A stretch of 64,000 nt of DNA from assembly GCF_030247195.1 (NCBI RefSeq), contig NC_080671.1, forward strand, positions 203,836,897-203,900,896, written 5' to 3'. The notes under the pieces were generated by a model. The model was not told the DNA's origin, ran no database searches, and worked only from the letters and a program-made list of their open reading frames with translations. Positions 1 through 12,740 of this stretch are shown here, one piece after another. A program made the position numbers and the translations under genes. Numbering within the stretch: position 1 is the stretch's first letter; each line of letters starts with the position of its first letter. This DNA comes from Topomyia yanbarensis. Its lineage: Eukaryota; Arthropoda; Insecta; Diptera; Culicidae.

Positions 1-1005
1 GACTGAAAACAATAAGAGGCTAATAAATACGAAAACTTTTCTAAGATAAACGAAATGAATTCGCGCTACCAACGAAATCGTTCATCATATACATAAACAT
101 TTATTGAAATAAACGAGTCATTTTGTTTCATTCACGTAAAAAGGCGTTATCAACGACAACATTCTTGTAATGTACACTAAATATGTAACATTTACGAAAA
201 CTTTCCTTCATCAAGCTGCCATTACTTCACACCACAATCTTTCTAGTCCTCAATGGAGGTGAGTGGGCTGAAATAAAATAAATTCTACCAGATCGATCCT
301 TTTAATTAGTTAAAAAAATGGTTGTTGTCAAACATCGATCCAAAAGTATCTATTGAAAAAATAATATGCTAATGAATACGAAAACTTTCCTAAGATGAAC
401 GAAATAAATTAGTGAGAGCAATGAAATCGTTTGAAATATACATAAACGTTTATTAGAATAAACGAAACGTTTCGTTTCATTCACGAAAAATAATGTCGTT
501 ATCAACGATAACATTCATGCAATGTAAACTAAATAAGTAAAATTTACGAAAACTTTTGTTCATCAAGCGGCCATTTCTTCGTTCCACAATAAAATCGATT
601 TTACCACATTGATTTTCTTAAATTAAAAAAAAAATCGATGTTGTCAAACATAAAAAAGAAAACAATAAGAGGATAACAAATACAAAAACTTTTCTAAGAT
701 AAACGAAATGAATTCGTGCGACCAACGAAATCGTTCGTAATATACAGACACGTTCATTAAAATAAACAAAACATTTCGTTTCATTCACGAAAAATAGTTA
801 TCAACGATAACGATAAATTCGTGCAGTGTACATTAAATGTGTAAAATTTACGAAAGCTTTCGTTCACCAAGCGACCATTCTTGTTCATGAAATGAACGAA
901 ACCTACTATTTAGAATGCGCGAAAATATTTCGTTGCAGAAAACGACGAATGAATTCGTGCATTGCACGGTTGATTTTATTATATTTACGAATATATATTA
1001 TCAGT
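1..1005 (-). mobile_element. Partial ACTGATA-ended DNA element with ~300-bp tandem repeats
   Basis: The stretch holds about three copies of a 300-350 bp unit rich in ACGAAA/TTTCGT words, including repeated GATCGATGTTTGACAACA-like and cgaaatgaattcg-like segments; unit starts fall near 10, 357 and 659. It ends near 1005 in a terminus whose reverse complement begins ACTGATAATATATATTCG. The same terminus and the same unit occur in opposite orientation at 22097-24459, so this is the inner part and one end of a second copy; the other end lies left of the window. Small open frames here are by-products of the repeat. Probably a non-autonomous DNA transposon; superfamily not determined. Confidence 0.75.
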
Positions 1006-1024
1006 GTATTCAACTAAACTAACG

Positions 1025-3241
1025 TTCTTGATATGATGATCGTTTATCCGTTGCAAAATTTTCAGAATAAAAGCACTTAAACTAATAGGCCTAGAACTCT
1101 TGGCTTCTTCATAGCTTGAGCGTCCCTTTTTTGGACAGTCTAACAGTTATTTCACGCCATGCTTTCGGGATATACATGGTAGCAAGACTGGAAAGCAAAA
1201 TCTTTTTCAAGACACAGTGGCGTAGCCAGAAATTTGGTTTGGAGGGGGTTTTGATGAAAATCGCAATTTTTTTTAAAAAATGCTAAAATTTAATATGAGT
1301 TTGATAAATTATTGAAACCTCAAAAACATAAGTAGTCTAACAGATGTCATTCCAGTCTACAAACAAGAAGGATCAACATGGACCAGTTTTCAAACCTCTA
1401 TAGATTATTTTCAAAGTCAAGTCAAGTGAAGTCAAAAATTGCGATCTTTTAAAGTGGGATAAATGATCTAAAAAAATTTCAACGTTCAAGATCACCTAAT
1501 ATAATAATCCTTGACTTTGAAGGTTTGACAACTTCGAGAAGTTATCAACATAAAACAGCGCCTGCTTTGATATAGAAATTTTAGTGATTAACTCTCATAG
1601 AGGTAATTATGGTGAATTAATTTTTCAAAAATATTAAGAGACATGGTGCCTTCAGCAGAGTTTTTGATAATGTCATTTCAAACAATTTTGTTGAAAATAT
1701 GAAGGCTACATGAATTCAACATATAGGGATTTAAATGGACTGGGCCGGCTATATTTCTTCTTAATGAAGAAAAATTTAGGTGAAAACAATTTTTTTCTGC
1801 GCTGCGGATAAAATTGTTTGAAATAATCATTGCGAGTTGAGAACACAAAACCTATAACTAAATTATGGATGGATGGAACTGAAACTTGCGTTTCGACTTC
1901 ATCTCATCAGAATCCGACACTAACTTGGTGGGCGGACTAAGCTAGCGCCGAATTGATGCTAGCTCCTGAAAATGGAATCACTCTTTGTTTTTGAGTCCTT
2001 TTAATATCTGGGAATTATTTGTTTTAAATCCAGTTCCCTTATTTTTTTGTAAGCTTCAAAGGCACCTTGAACGCAATGTGAATTTATTATTTAATTACCG
2101 CAGAAGAGATTTATCAAATACAGTAATAGCTTGTTGTAAAGGTTTTTTACTACTATATTTCGATACTCTGAATATGCGGGATATTTATGTCTTTGACAAA
2201 GTTGTTTGAAATAGCACTTTCGAAAACTTTGCTGGAGACATTAAGTCTCGACCCAAATTTGGTTGAAGAGTAATTCTTGTCTATAATTACTTCTAGGAGG
2301 ATTAACCGTCAAAATTATTCTATCAGCAGATGAACAGTTTTACGTTTTGAAATTCTTCAATGTTACTTAACATCGAAATTTGGCAGTTTCGAATGAATGT
2401 GATAGTGACCGTTAAAAATTTATCGAGCATTAATTTTACTTTCCTTAATTAGTCAACCTCACAACTTGCAGTACTAGTACGTAGCACACAAAATTTTAGT
2501 ACGCCATTCATTGCATCCTGCTAAGAGTCTATTCATATAGTTGATAATACAACAAAAATCCAATGCTCATAAAACCGATCCTGACCTGCTAGAGACAAAA
2601 TTACACCAGCTTTCAACTAGTTTCTGAAATGTTATTCTTGTTGTTAACCATATTGAATTGTTGTCTAAACTCTACACAATCTAAAAAAATACATTTTCAG
2701 CAAATGTTGAAATGTATGTAAGTTTTCGGTAAACAAACTTATGTTTTATATGCAATCAACCTATTCAAATTTAGATTCCCATTCGAAAAATTGTCTCTAA
2801 TCCATATTTTGAAGCATCTTTCCAAAATGAGCTTATAATAATTCAGACAGTTATTTTATTTTACATTGAAGTAATTTGACAACTATGGGATTTTGGCTAA
2901 GAGATAAGTTACAAGATCCCCTTCCCACAATTTTCCAAAAGTTCTCATGACGCTTTAAACACAGTTCTCAATGTAGTGATCAGAGAATATTTTTCCAAAA
3001 ATATTTTGTGGAATATTAAATTAAATTCGTCAGCATCAATTTTTTTTCAATCCAATTAATTTTGGTTTGGTGGGGGGGGGGGGGGTTAACCCCCAAACCC
3101 CCCCTGGCTACGCCACTGTCAAGACATGATGGAGAATATCAAATCCCTTTTGCAGTAGCACGGAAAGTATTCCATCCTTTCGGGGTGATTTGTATGGAGC
3201 AAAGCTGTCAACTGCCCACTTGACCGGTTTAGTGGTAACCA
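1025..3241 (-). pseudogene. Non-LTR reverse transcriptase relic (LOA/I-like) split by a hAT
   Basis: Minus-strand translation of 3241-3127 gives a run containing DSFAPYKSP and KDGILSVLLQ. If the element at 1215-3118 and one copy of its 8-bp target duplication are removed, the frame continues at 1206 as SLATMYIPKAWREITVRLSKK, stops, and then in another frame reads SRPISLSAFILKILQRI. This is the order of RT motifs before the catalytic motif A in non-LTR retrotransposons (KSPGPDGI, Y-PK-WR, RPISL-SF-LKT-ER). Wording closest to the LOA/I group is my judgement from memory. Broken by at least one frameshift and stops, and truncated on both sides. Confidence 0.75.
1215..3118. mobile_element. Complete non-autonomous hAT-like element (CAGTGGCGTAGCC termini), 1904 bp
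   Basis: Left end reads CAGTGGCGTAGCCAG and right end CTGGCTACGCCACTG, a perfect 15-bp terminal inverted repeat. It is flanked by the 8-bp direct duplication TCAAGACA at 1207-1214 and 3119-3126. TIRs starting CAG(T/G)G and 8-bp duplications are the hAT pattern, and CAGTGGCGTAGCC ends are widespread in animal hAT elements. The right end has a long G run followed by TTAACCCCC. No transposase-length frame is present. It interrupts a reverse-transcriptase relic. Related copies: 8277-9665 and a decayed one at about 41880-43804. Confidence 0.92.
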
Positions 3242-4250
3242 ATGCGCCAAGATTCTATAATTTTCAGAATTATCAGATAATTCGACTTAATCTTGAAATA
3301 TCATAGATATATATTTTGTGGAAAAATCTGGGGTTGAGCACATTCGAAAGACTTCTCTTTAAAAAACATATCAGAGCACGTGGTCCCATATGCATATAGT
3401 ATAGGAAAAAGTGAATTGCACGCTAATGTACTAAACACAATTTTAATCCATCTAGCAATGTGTTGAGACCATTCTTATAACCCAGCTGATAGCAATCTGT
3501 TACTAACAAACAATTGCTCGTTTTCCGTTTTAGAATTATCCATATCATAATTATCCATATATCGTTTTAGATTTATCCAGAAACTATAAATCGGAATTGC
3601 AAATAAATAAATTGTTTTCTGTCTGAATGCTCGGCCTTTCATTTGGCACCAGTTTGGTTAGGATCGGTTGAATTATATCTGAGAAACACGAATGAAAGTA
3701 TGCCGTCAAGCTGAGTCGATTGGTATATAAATTTTGGCCCCCCAGGCCGAGGAAAAGATTCAGCGCTTTATACCGTTCATTTATGAGTAGCGTAGCTTTG
3801 CTTAGCTTAGTTGACCGCCCATGAGTTTCCCGTCATTGATCAAAACCTGTTAAAACTGCATATTGAATCTAATATATCATACTCAGCGTGCTACCTAAAG
3901 AGACTAAGATTATAGTATGATCAATAACGTAGATGACCCCGCCTATGCAAGTCAATTTTGGGTGAGAATGTCAGTTCAACGCTTGTGACGATCATGACCG
4001 AGGAATTTTCTGCATCATCTACATTTGTCACAGCAGAGGATTGGTGTTAATAGGTAGGGGAATGTATCAGGATACATCTTGGTAGATATTGTGATTTAGC
4101 TAAGTACCCACGCGCTTTGTCTTTTCATTTCAAATCAAAGTTTTCTGGTGTGCGATTTCCAGTAGAAATGTGAATGCTGTCCGAATATGTATTTCATACC
4201 TTTCATATATGAGTAAGGTAAAAAGTTGAAATTAATCTTATGTTTGGAGT
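3127..4250. other. Mostly unassigned AT-rich stretch with a family-A repeat fragment
   Basis: The first ~115 bases belong to the RT relic. Bases about 3635-3765 are a family-A repeat fragment: they carry the gagaaacacgaatg block, GAGCTGAGTCGATTGGTATA and a degenerate GGCCCCCCAGGCCGAGG core. The rest shows no gene, RNA or clear repeat that I can support. Confidence 0.5.
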
Positions 4251-4254
4251 TTCC

Positions 4255-4305
4255 CCCCAACACCGGAGTCTCCGGATCAAACCTGAAGAGGTGGTATCAT
4301 TAATT
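4255..4305. mobile_element. Relic of the TAGGGTTRCCACC hAT family, one end only
   Basis: The string CACCGGAGTCTCCGGATCAA followed by cctgaagaggtggtatcat matches the right end of the hAT at 31532-32448, which has the same CGGAGTCTCCGG palindrome and GGTCAAACCCGGAGGGGTGG before its terminus. Only ~50 bp is recognisable and the other end was not found. Confidence 0.5.
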
Positions 4306-4956
4306 TGATTCCCGAAACACGAGGAAAGTTGCCAAAATCCAATATTAATCTATATGGAGTACTACTATTCTGGAAATCTAAATGATATATCTCTAAGCGG
4401 CTTCCGCAGGCCCCGAGTTGCCATGGATTAAGCGCTAAGTGTAACTAACCAGGTGAAAAGCGATGCTTCAGTAGAGTTGAAAGGTGTAATTAACCGTTAG
4501 GTGAATTAAGCTACATATTTTTATTTGTTAACCAAACTTGTATTTTTTATCATAGAGCTTTTAATCTTGATGTGTTTTGCCTCTTTTCCCGATTAGCAAA
4601 ATCTCAAAGTCTTTCCACGAAGAGTGAGAGTAGAATCCAGATCGGCATCTCTAGGGTGACCATATTAGGCGAGTAAAAAATCAGGACAATCGTAAGAGTA
4701 TTACCTCCCCCGTTACCTTTCAATTGACTGCACCTTCTCCACATGTTTTCAGCAGTTAAAAGGTTCTGGGTTTTTTGTGTTAGCGACGAACCACTGAGTA
4801 TTTAGATCTAATGTGGTACAAGGTTCTGGGTTTGGCAGCCAGAGCTTCGGTAGTTAAAAAGTTTTGGGGGTCTGGTAGAAAGAGCTCTGCCAGAAAGTCT
4901 TTCGTCGGAATTCGATCACTAAGCACTTTTTCGGATGTACACGCATGCAGTTCTTA

Positions 4957-5236
4957 TTACATCACCATCAGCGAAAGTATCCTGCTGAGATCGTCCATGC
5001 AGGACTGGCGAGGAGTTTTGAGCACGAAATACTCGTCATTTACGTAAAGCAAAAACAACAACGGTCTCAAGTAGCTTCCCTGCGCTGTACCTGGCAATCT
5101 CCAATGACAACCATCATTTCTCGATCTGAGAGCTAGGATCGAAAGAGCTGCAAAATCTACCGTTGTTTCCAAATTTCTCCATATTATCGATTGTTATATG
5201 AAAACTGGTGGATAGGTTGGTGTAAATAATATCCGT
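4957..5236 (-). pseudogene. Second non-LTR reverse transcriptase relic (motifs A, B and C)
   Basis: Minus-strand reading gives, in order, TDIIYTNLSTSFHITIDN (a decayed motif A, usually TD-IYTDLSKAFD), then in another frame GTAQGSYLRPLLFLLYVND (motif B; usually G-PQGSHLGPLLF-L-IND), then VLKTPRQSCMDDLSRI, in which MDDL stands for the catalytic YADDLK. The order and spacing are those of the palm of a jockey/CR1/LOA-type RT. The catalytic alanine position is substituted and frames are broken, so it is inactive. It lies in the wrong order relative to the relic at 1025-3241 to be part of the same copy. Confidence 0.72.
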
Positions 5237-5239
5237 TTG

Positions 5240-8200
5240 AGCGCGACAGTCCATACTCCATGTTATGTAGGATGCTAGACTCGGCAGGCTGGTCGGTGTT
5301 CAGCGTACAGGCGTGAAGCCATGTTAATCGTCTATTAGGTACTTTATTATTTCATTTATTCGACACGGCTCCAGATCGGCTTCTCATCATCACTTTTACA
5401 ACTATATCGTTGAAACCGTATCAGAAAAGTTACAGTTTTGCCAATAACTTCACGAACGGATTGGTGATATGCCTATTATCGGTATCTTTCTATTGCTATC
5501 CTGCAAATATGAAACTGTCAGACTAATGTCTGTTATCTCTGTGCAAAGCATTGCAATACCTCAAATGGTGGGATCAACATTGTGGTTCTCGACACGATAT
5601 TTATAAACACACATGCGTAAAGCATCAATTATAAAAAGAATAATGAACGATTTGCTGTGGATTTCTATGTTATAGGTAAAAAATGGCGAGCCTATTGTAC
5701 ACGAAAGGAATTTTCCTCTAGCAATTCAAGCACAATTTCAAATGAGCGTCCTATTATAGTAACCGACGGGTGAAGATGTTTATGTAAATGCACGAGACAA
5801 GTTGACCGTTTTACGTTTACTAACTGCACAATAATCTTGTCGTTAACTTATTAACTACACAGAGCAGAGGTCGTATGAGCGTATGCAAGCGGTACTTCTT
5901 CGGTTTGATTGAGCACGCTCGTTTATTTTGAATATTGTTGTATACTACAATTTGCGGCTGTAATTTATGTGTACTTTGGTTTTGCAATGTACAATCAGAA
6001 TTGCTATCATGAACATACTGATCAATGACTGAAACGGCGAAAGGAATGCGATGAGAACTTGAATGCTGAGATTTTTCGATCACTATGGTAGAAACTCCCT
6101 AATTCATCTCCGTCGCTCTATTCCTCCAACCTATTTGAATCCACTAGTATCGTTAACATTTTCTATCTCTGATCGATGCATTAGCTCAATTCGTAAGATA
6201 AATAAACGGGCATTCTTTCGTATTGTATAGTTAACTGGGGCTTTTAAGGGTTTTCCTTCGTCAGAAAGCAAGGTTTTTGCATTTTCACGTACGATCTGTT
6301 TTGGTACACTGGAAAAGTTGAAATAAGTTTCTCAACACTGATGGCAACTTGTGTTCGTTGCTGTTGCGGTAATAACCGCATACCCGCCGCGAATTGTGCG
6401 GTGCGGTAAGACGTATTTTACCGCAGCTGCGGTGCAGGAAATAGGTATTTTCCGCGCAATTCTACTCGCACCTTTTCATTTTCGTTAATGCAAACTCCAC
6501 GTCAGATTTACAAACGAAATTTTAATTCTTTCGTGATTTTTTTTCTTTCTTTTTCATTGCAAAACAATTGACACGTATTTTTTCGGCTGAATATGATTTT
6601 TTTAAGTTACGAGTTTTTGAACAATTGAAGTTCATAAAATTGAACATTTCATAATCACTTATAACTCGAAAAATAATTGAATATTATTATTAAGTATTAA
6701 GTCATCTGCTTTCCGAGAATCCGGATTCCCGGATTTCGTACTTGAATGGTGTAACGAAGGCTAGAACAGTCAAATTATACTGTTTAAGAACATCCAATCA
6801 TCGAAAACTAATCAACATCCATGTGTAGTGATGGTTTTCAAATGATTTAGTGCGATAAAGTCAATTAATATATGATTGAAACTGGTTTTTCAATTTCTAG
6901 ACATATTGAAAATTAACATCATTTTTGTATAACCCAAGCATAGTTTTTATACGTAAAATCCTAAAACTGAAACTGCCCTGCTCGTTTTCTGCTATGAACA
7001 ATTTGCCAAAAAACTCGTTCCTGTGTATATAAATGAGTATAATTTATAGCCGATCAGATCCATTTGCTCCACATTCGAAACGTGATTCAGCGCGTCACAA
7101 CATTTATAAGTATGCGAGTTAACGATCCATTAAAAAGTCATCAACGGATTGAGTCAATTTTGTAGACTAATAAATATATATGTTTCGAACAACAAAGCCT
7201 TGCTTGAAACACGCTGAATGAGGATACTGTAAGCTAATCGTATTAGGATCGAAAGATTTGCCCTTTGCCATGGCTTCTCAAGCGACGAACCTGGAAACGC
7301 TTACAGCATTACTCATCGCAGTTCGAGCGAGGATGGAACGACACGAGTAGACCTTCTCAAAGAAGCATGTCATCGCAACCCCCTTCATCAAATTAACAAT
7401 CATCATCAACATTATCGTCGTCATTACGACTGCTCTGTTGAAACTCGAGCTACTCATTAAACGCTTTTCATTTTTGCCTGGTCTTCTTTCTAGTGCACCT
7501 TGCTACGCAGAGTTAGCCTGGGTCGGGCAATATTTAAAATTTCATCTATTAGAGACCAAGTTTTGACCGGTTAGTTCGTTATCCGATATATATTTGCTTG
7601 TCTTAATCGCATCTCCATAAATCAGCAGGTAGTTAAATTTGCAAAAAAATTGCTGGTCCCGTTTGCTTCCTTTAAGATCGCTTCGTAAATTGGGGTATTG
7701 TTTCTTAGAAGTAGAAGTGGAATGTAAGCGTATTCTTTTTTTTAACGTTCAGTCGCGTGATCATTTTTTGCACCATAACCATAGTTTGAGAATGTTTAAA
7801 TCAAACCGATCGAACCTTCCTCTAGTTGATTACTTCTGTAATTCACAATATGTAGTATCGACTCAATAATCATGAAGAATAGGTGACCGTGAAGCAAGAT
7901 CTTCTTTAGACAAGCTTTGCGAATTTTCGCTGACCGTTTCTGTTTTAGGAACAACTCATTCCGCTTGGCGATGAAATGGAATCTTTCTTTTATCAAATTA
8001 TGTTATTCTCTTTGTTGAAAACATTACTTAGCTGCCTGTTGAATACCAGCAAAAAAGGGTTATTGTTTTGGACTCACAACAAAAAGACAATACCAGTTTT
8101 TCACCGAGACGTATTCATATATATGTTTCTGCTGAAAGGAGGTAGGACCAGCACCTCATTAAAATTGTGGAACTAATTAAACTAACAAATGTTCCGCATT

Positions 8201-8276
8201 TTGGCAAAACATCCAAGGTTTAAATGTGTCCCTCGAACCCTAGAAATATTTCGCGATCGAAAAGGATTTTTTTATC
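5240..8276. other. Unassigned AT-rich region
   Basis: No gene supported. Bases 6360-6475 are locally GC-rich with repeated GCGGT/ACCGC words (for example gtgcggtaagacg and ttaccgcagctgcgg) and may be a small MITE. Bases 7250-7500 are less AT-rich and hold a 26-codon ATG frame starting at 7272, too short to call. The remaining small frames look like chance. Confidence 0.4.
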
Positions 8277-9665
8277 AGGATGATGAAAGTCGTTGATTTT
8301 TTTGAAAATGCTACAATTTAATGAGTTTGATAAATTATTGTAAATTCACAACCATAAGTAGTCGAACAGATGCCATTTCAGTCTAAAACAAGGAGAATCA
8401 ACATGGAATAGTTTTCAAACCTCTACACATAATTTCGAAATAATCAACTTTGAAAGTTTAACAACTTTCAAAAAGTTTTCTAACATAAAGTAGTGCATTA
8501 TTGACATAAAAATTTTAGTGACTAATTCTCCTAGAAGTAGTTGTAAAGAGTGAACTCTTCCAAAAAAGTAAACCAAAGCAAAGTTGTTGATAATGTTATT
8601 TTGAACAATTCTGTTGAAAATATGAAGGCTACATGAATGCAGCATGCCGAAAAATAAAAATTAAGTTTATTGTTTATAAACTGCAGAAGAGATTAATCAA
8701 ATACAATTTTCTTTCGCATATAGTCTACTATATTTTGATCCTCTTGTGTCTTCAACAAAGTTGTTTGAAATATCATTCTCAAAAACTTTGATGAAGACAT
8801 TAAGTTTCGAGCTAAATTTTCTTAAAGAGTAAATTCTCTATAATTACTTTCAGGAGGATTAACCACCACAAATAATTTATCAGAAAATGTGCTGTTTTAC
8901 GTTGTAAAATTCTTCGATGATAGTTAACATCGAAATTTGACATTTTCGAATGAATGTGATCGTGACCGCAAAAAAACTTAACGAGCATTTATTTTACTTT
9001 TCTTCACTATTGAAGCTTACAACTTAACAACGAATCCTAGAACCAAGTACACGAAATTTTATTTCGCCATTCAATTCAACACTGAAAAATATATCATTAA
9101 TAGCCACTAACATGAAATATATTGAAATTTTCATTAATTTTAATCCTGCTTAGAAGCAATTCACATAATTGCTACAGACAAACTGTAAACATCATTTTTC
9201 ATCATCTTTGACTTACTTTCCGAAATGTTATTCTTGTTATTAATCATATTGAGTTTTTGTCACAAATCTGCGCAATCTCAAAATTACATTTTCAGAAAAT
9301 GTTTAAATGTATGCAAGTTTTCTGTGAGCAAGTTTATGTTTATGTTAGCTTCCCCTTCGATAAATTGTCCCTAATCCATATTTTGAAATATCTTTCCAAA
9401 AAAGAGCTCATAATAATTCAGGCAGTTATTTTATTTTATGTTGATGCAATTTGACAACGGATCTCGGCTAAGAGATAAGTTACAAGATCCCCTTCCCATC
9501 ATTTTCCAAAAGTCCAACAACAGGTTCTCAATGTAGTTACAATATTTTTCCAAAAATATTTTGTGCAATATTTAATTTGATTAGTCAGCATCAATTTTTT
9601 TTTCAATGCACTTGTTTTGGTTTGATTGGGGGGGGGGGGGGTTAACCCCCTTGACTACGCCACTG
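8277..9665. mobile_element. Left-truncated copy of the CAGTGGCGTAGCC hAT-like element
   Basis: The sequence follows 1248-3118 in order with substitutions and small gaps: gagtttgataaattattg, the AACATGGA block, and a right end with a G run, TTAACCCCC and gactacgccactg. The first ~35 bp, including the left TIR, is not recognisable, so no target duplication can be read. No coding capacity. Confidence 0.85.
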
Positions 9666-11140
9666 GTTGTGATTATCCTTTTTCAACATGTCCGTCTTAC
9701 CCCAACCATATATCCGTTTTTCCAGGCTGCGGAAAAATGCAGATATTTCTTTGCTTTCTAGGTCTTTAAAAAATGATACTTCTTGATTTTTGTAACATAA
9801 TCCCTCTCTGAGCACATATAGAGCTACAACATAATTACATTGTGACAAAAACATGCTCTACTATGTTACATTTCAGTATATCCTTAATATGTCGGTCAAG
9901 TTGATTATTTTAAATGAGTGAATCTTAAAACTACCATTCATTGGCAGGTAGGTCCAATATGCTTTGAATATGTACGTATATTTATTAACTCCGCCCATCT
10001 AATCGACGGTGACGAAGGCAAAGTGAGTGTTATGTCGAAAGCAATGTTTCAAACATTCAAAATATTATTGTAAACATTCTTAGATTATAAGAAATTCAAA
10101 ATTAATTATGCTTTACACCAGTAGAACATTATCGTGCTATTGACATAAAATAGTTAAAAGTGTAGTATTCCGTTTACCGTTTGTCTTGCATGAATGGTGT
10201 GGAAATGAATGACACCGCTCATATTCATCTCGTTCGAGAAATTTTGATGTCGCGCATTGAAAGCAATTTGAAACAATACTTTTTCTTACTATTAGTTAAA
10301 TGCAAATTATTTTGTCTATTCATATTCTTCTGTTTCTGTCCGCACTGTGGGCCTAACTAACGCCAGAGAGGCGACACAACCATTTGGATATTAAATATCG
10401 GACCATGACTATATGGATCGTTACCAACGGTCTACTTGCTTTACAATGAAAGATGTTACCGAATAGGTTAACTACAGATAGTAAACAGGTGAACAACAAT
10501 CAGACTTACCACTCAACTTACTGAATGCGTGGATTTTTCTGAAGTTGTACATCGACTCTGTTCAATTCCATTACATCAGGAATGTTGTTCTGCTCATAAT
10601 CAAAAAGTGATCTAAAAAAATAAAAAAATAAATCTAAATGGAACAAGATAACTCCATTCTATTAAAACTCCCACAGTCTAAGAATCAGTTAACTGTGTTT
10701 GACGTTGAATTTTCTTGAAATATTGCTATCTGTTTTTCAAAGATTGTTATAGGGTAATATTAGGTCAATTATAATGCATGGCCAAATAGTGTATAGAAAC
10801 GGATTCTCGACACATACCGTTCCGACTTCAGTTAGTTCAGATCGAAGCAAAATACATAATTTCTAGTATATAGGACATTCTGTAAACCAATGAGAATGGA
10901 ATTTAATAAAATCTAATACAACGAAGAATGCACTGGCTCTCATTTTCGACGCTAGGTTGCACTGTATGCAACGTCTTTTCACTATAAGTGAAAATAAGAT
11001 AATTTAATTGTCTACAACTTTGTCGAAGATTGCGAGTCAATCCGGATTTGTTAAAAGAAGTTATTAAACTTTAAACGAAGTGATGTAACATCAAAGCCCA
11101 CGACAATACACAAGCAATACTGCTTTTCAAACATTTCTCT
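9666..11140. other. Unassigned AT-rich region
   Basis: I see no gene, RNA gene or clear repeat here. The open frames are short and not protein-like. Confidence 0.4.
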
Positions 11141-11215
11141 TCAGTTTGTTTGCCTCGGTTCAACGCGTTAGCATTACGATTATACTGAAGTATGGAGCCG
11201 AGGCAAATAAACTGA
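11141..11215. repeat. Short hairpin/MITE-like inverted repeat
   Basis: Arms at 11141-11161 (TCAGTTTGTTTGCCTCGGTT plus C) and 11195-11215 pair with a single mismatch across 21 bases around a 33-base loop. This size and symmetry fit a MITE relic or a stem-loop. No target duplication was identified. Confidence 0.6.
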
Positions 11216-11439
11216 CGACAAATACAAATACTATTGGTTGTGAACAAAAATCAATAGGGATATCTTTCTCATCTTCATATCTGGTGCCAAGTTAAGGCCA
11301 GCTACTGATAAAACGATGATAAAACGCATTCTAAGTAATAGTAATAGGTTCACGCGCAAATATAACTTTTACCGTTCTTTTTTTCGAGATTCTATCAAAC
11401 CTTTTTATGCATTTTGAAGACATTTGGTACTAAAATATA

Positions 11440-12060
11440 TTTTCTTTTTTTACATTTCTTACAAAAGAAATGTATAGGATTCGCTCAAACTTTGAAAACT
11501 TTTTCCGAGGCCCGGAGGGCCGAGTCTCATTTACCAATCGACTCAGTTCGATAAATTGAGAAAATATCTGTATGTGTGTGTATGTGTGTATGTATGTATG
11601 TACAAAATGCCATGTAATTATCTCAGCAATGGCTGAACCGATCTTAATGAAACTAGTTTCAAATGAAAGGCCTAACATTGCCATTTGACACTATTATTTT
11701 TGTTTTTCGATATGTTGCTTACTTTCTGAGATATAAGTGATCTTGTCAAAACAAGACGGGTTTTGGGCAAATAACTTTCAAACAAAGCGATCACATCGCG
11801 TATACTAGATAGAAATAAAAAGCGTAACTATAACTTTCTAACAAGCTATAGATTGTCAAAATCCGTTCACGAGCGACGGAGATATTAAACATTTTGTATT
11901 TTTATTCCTCGCTTACCAATTGACACTAATTAAAAAGGAGACCGTTTCATATAGAGTATTGCTTCGCTGGTGTTTTAGGGGCAAAGCTAAACCGATTTTG
12001 AATATCGGGGTATGAAAACACATCTACGTGCTTCGAGGAACTCGATTTTGAAAATATTTT
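11440..12060 (-). repeat. Family-A dispersed repeat
   Basis: It begins with a near-palindromic ACATTTCTTACAAAAGAAAT, then the shared core GAGGCCCGGAGGGCCGAGT, then ATCGACTCAGTTCGATAAA, a (TGTATG)n microsatellite at about 11570-11603, and GCAATGGCTGAACCGATCTT. The same blocks in the same order, reverse-complemented, occur at 44400-44875, and single blocks at 3635-3765 and 48695-48793. It has no coding capacity. Whether it is a SINE-like or DNA element is unresolved. Confidence 0.75.
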
Positions 12061-12740
12061 ATGAATTACCTCAATAATAAATTAACTATTTCTAAAAAAT
12101 CGATATGCTCACTTAAAAAAATGCGTTCATATTGAAATTTTTTGTAGAGTTGTACTTATCCCTTGGATTAGGCGTTGCGTTCAATCGTGAGACAAATGTT
12201 GGATGGTATATTAATACACAGATCATGAAGTAACCTAGTAGTGAGATAAAAGATTTCTCATATAATTATACTCGTGGCATCACCGAAAGCAACCGTATTT
12301 TTGAATCCTAAAACTCTAGCGAAAATTTAGCTCTGTTTGTCATCCTGATAGTTTGAACCATTTCTTTTTCACAGTATGTGTTTGTATAGGACTTATTTAT
12401 ACCTATTTCCTGAACGAAAATTCCGAACGAAACAATATGCAAGCTATAAGGATGACTGGAAAGAGACTGCATAATAATCAACTGAACGCACGCCTTTATG
12501 TTATCGACATAGCATAGACACTTCACACTATTTATCTTAATGCAATTGAAATCTTTGAAATATCTACCTGTCTTTTTCATCGCATTCTCCCTCTGTCGCT
12601 CTCTGTTCAAGGGTCTTGAAAGCCATAGAAAGTCCATTGTATATTAATTAGCCTTTTCTCATAAACTTGGATTTTCAAAAACATTTCATAACTTTCTGAT
12701 GTCAAATTCGTACGATCCGGTTTATTCACTTACATTATAC
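12060..12740. other. Unassigned AT-rich region
   Basis: A 109-codon minus-strand open frame lies at 12308-12637, but it resembles no family I know and its composition is that of the surrounding DNA. I do not call it a gene. Confidence 0.35.
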
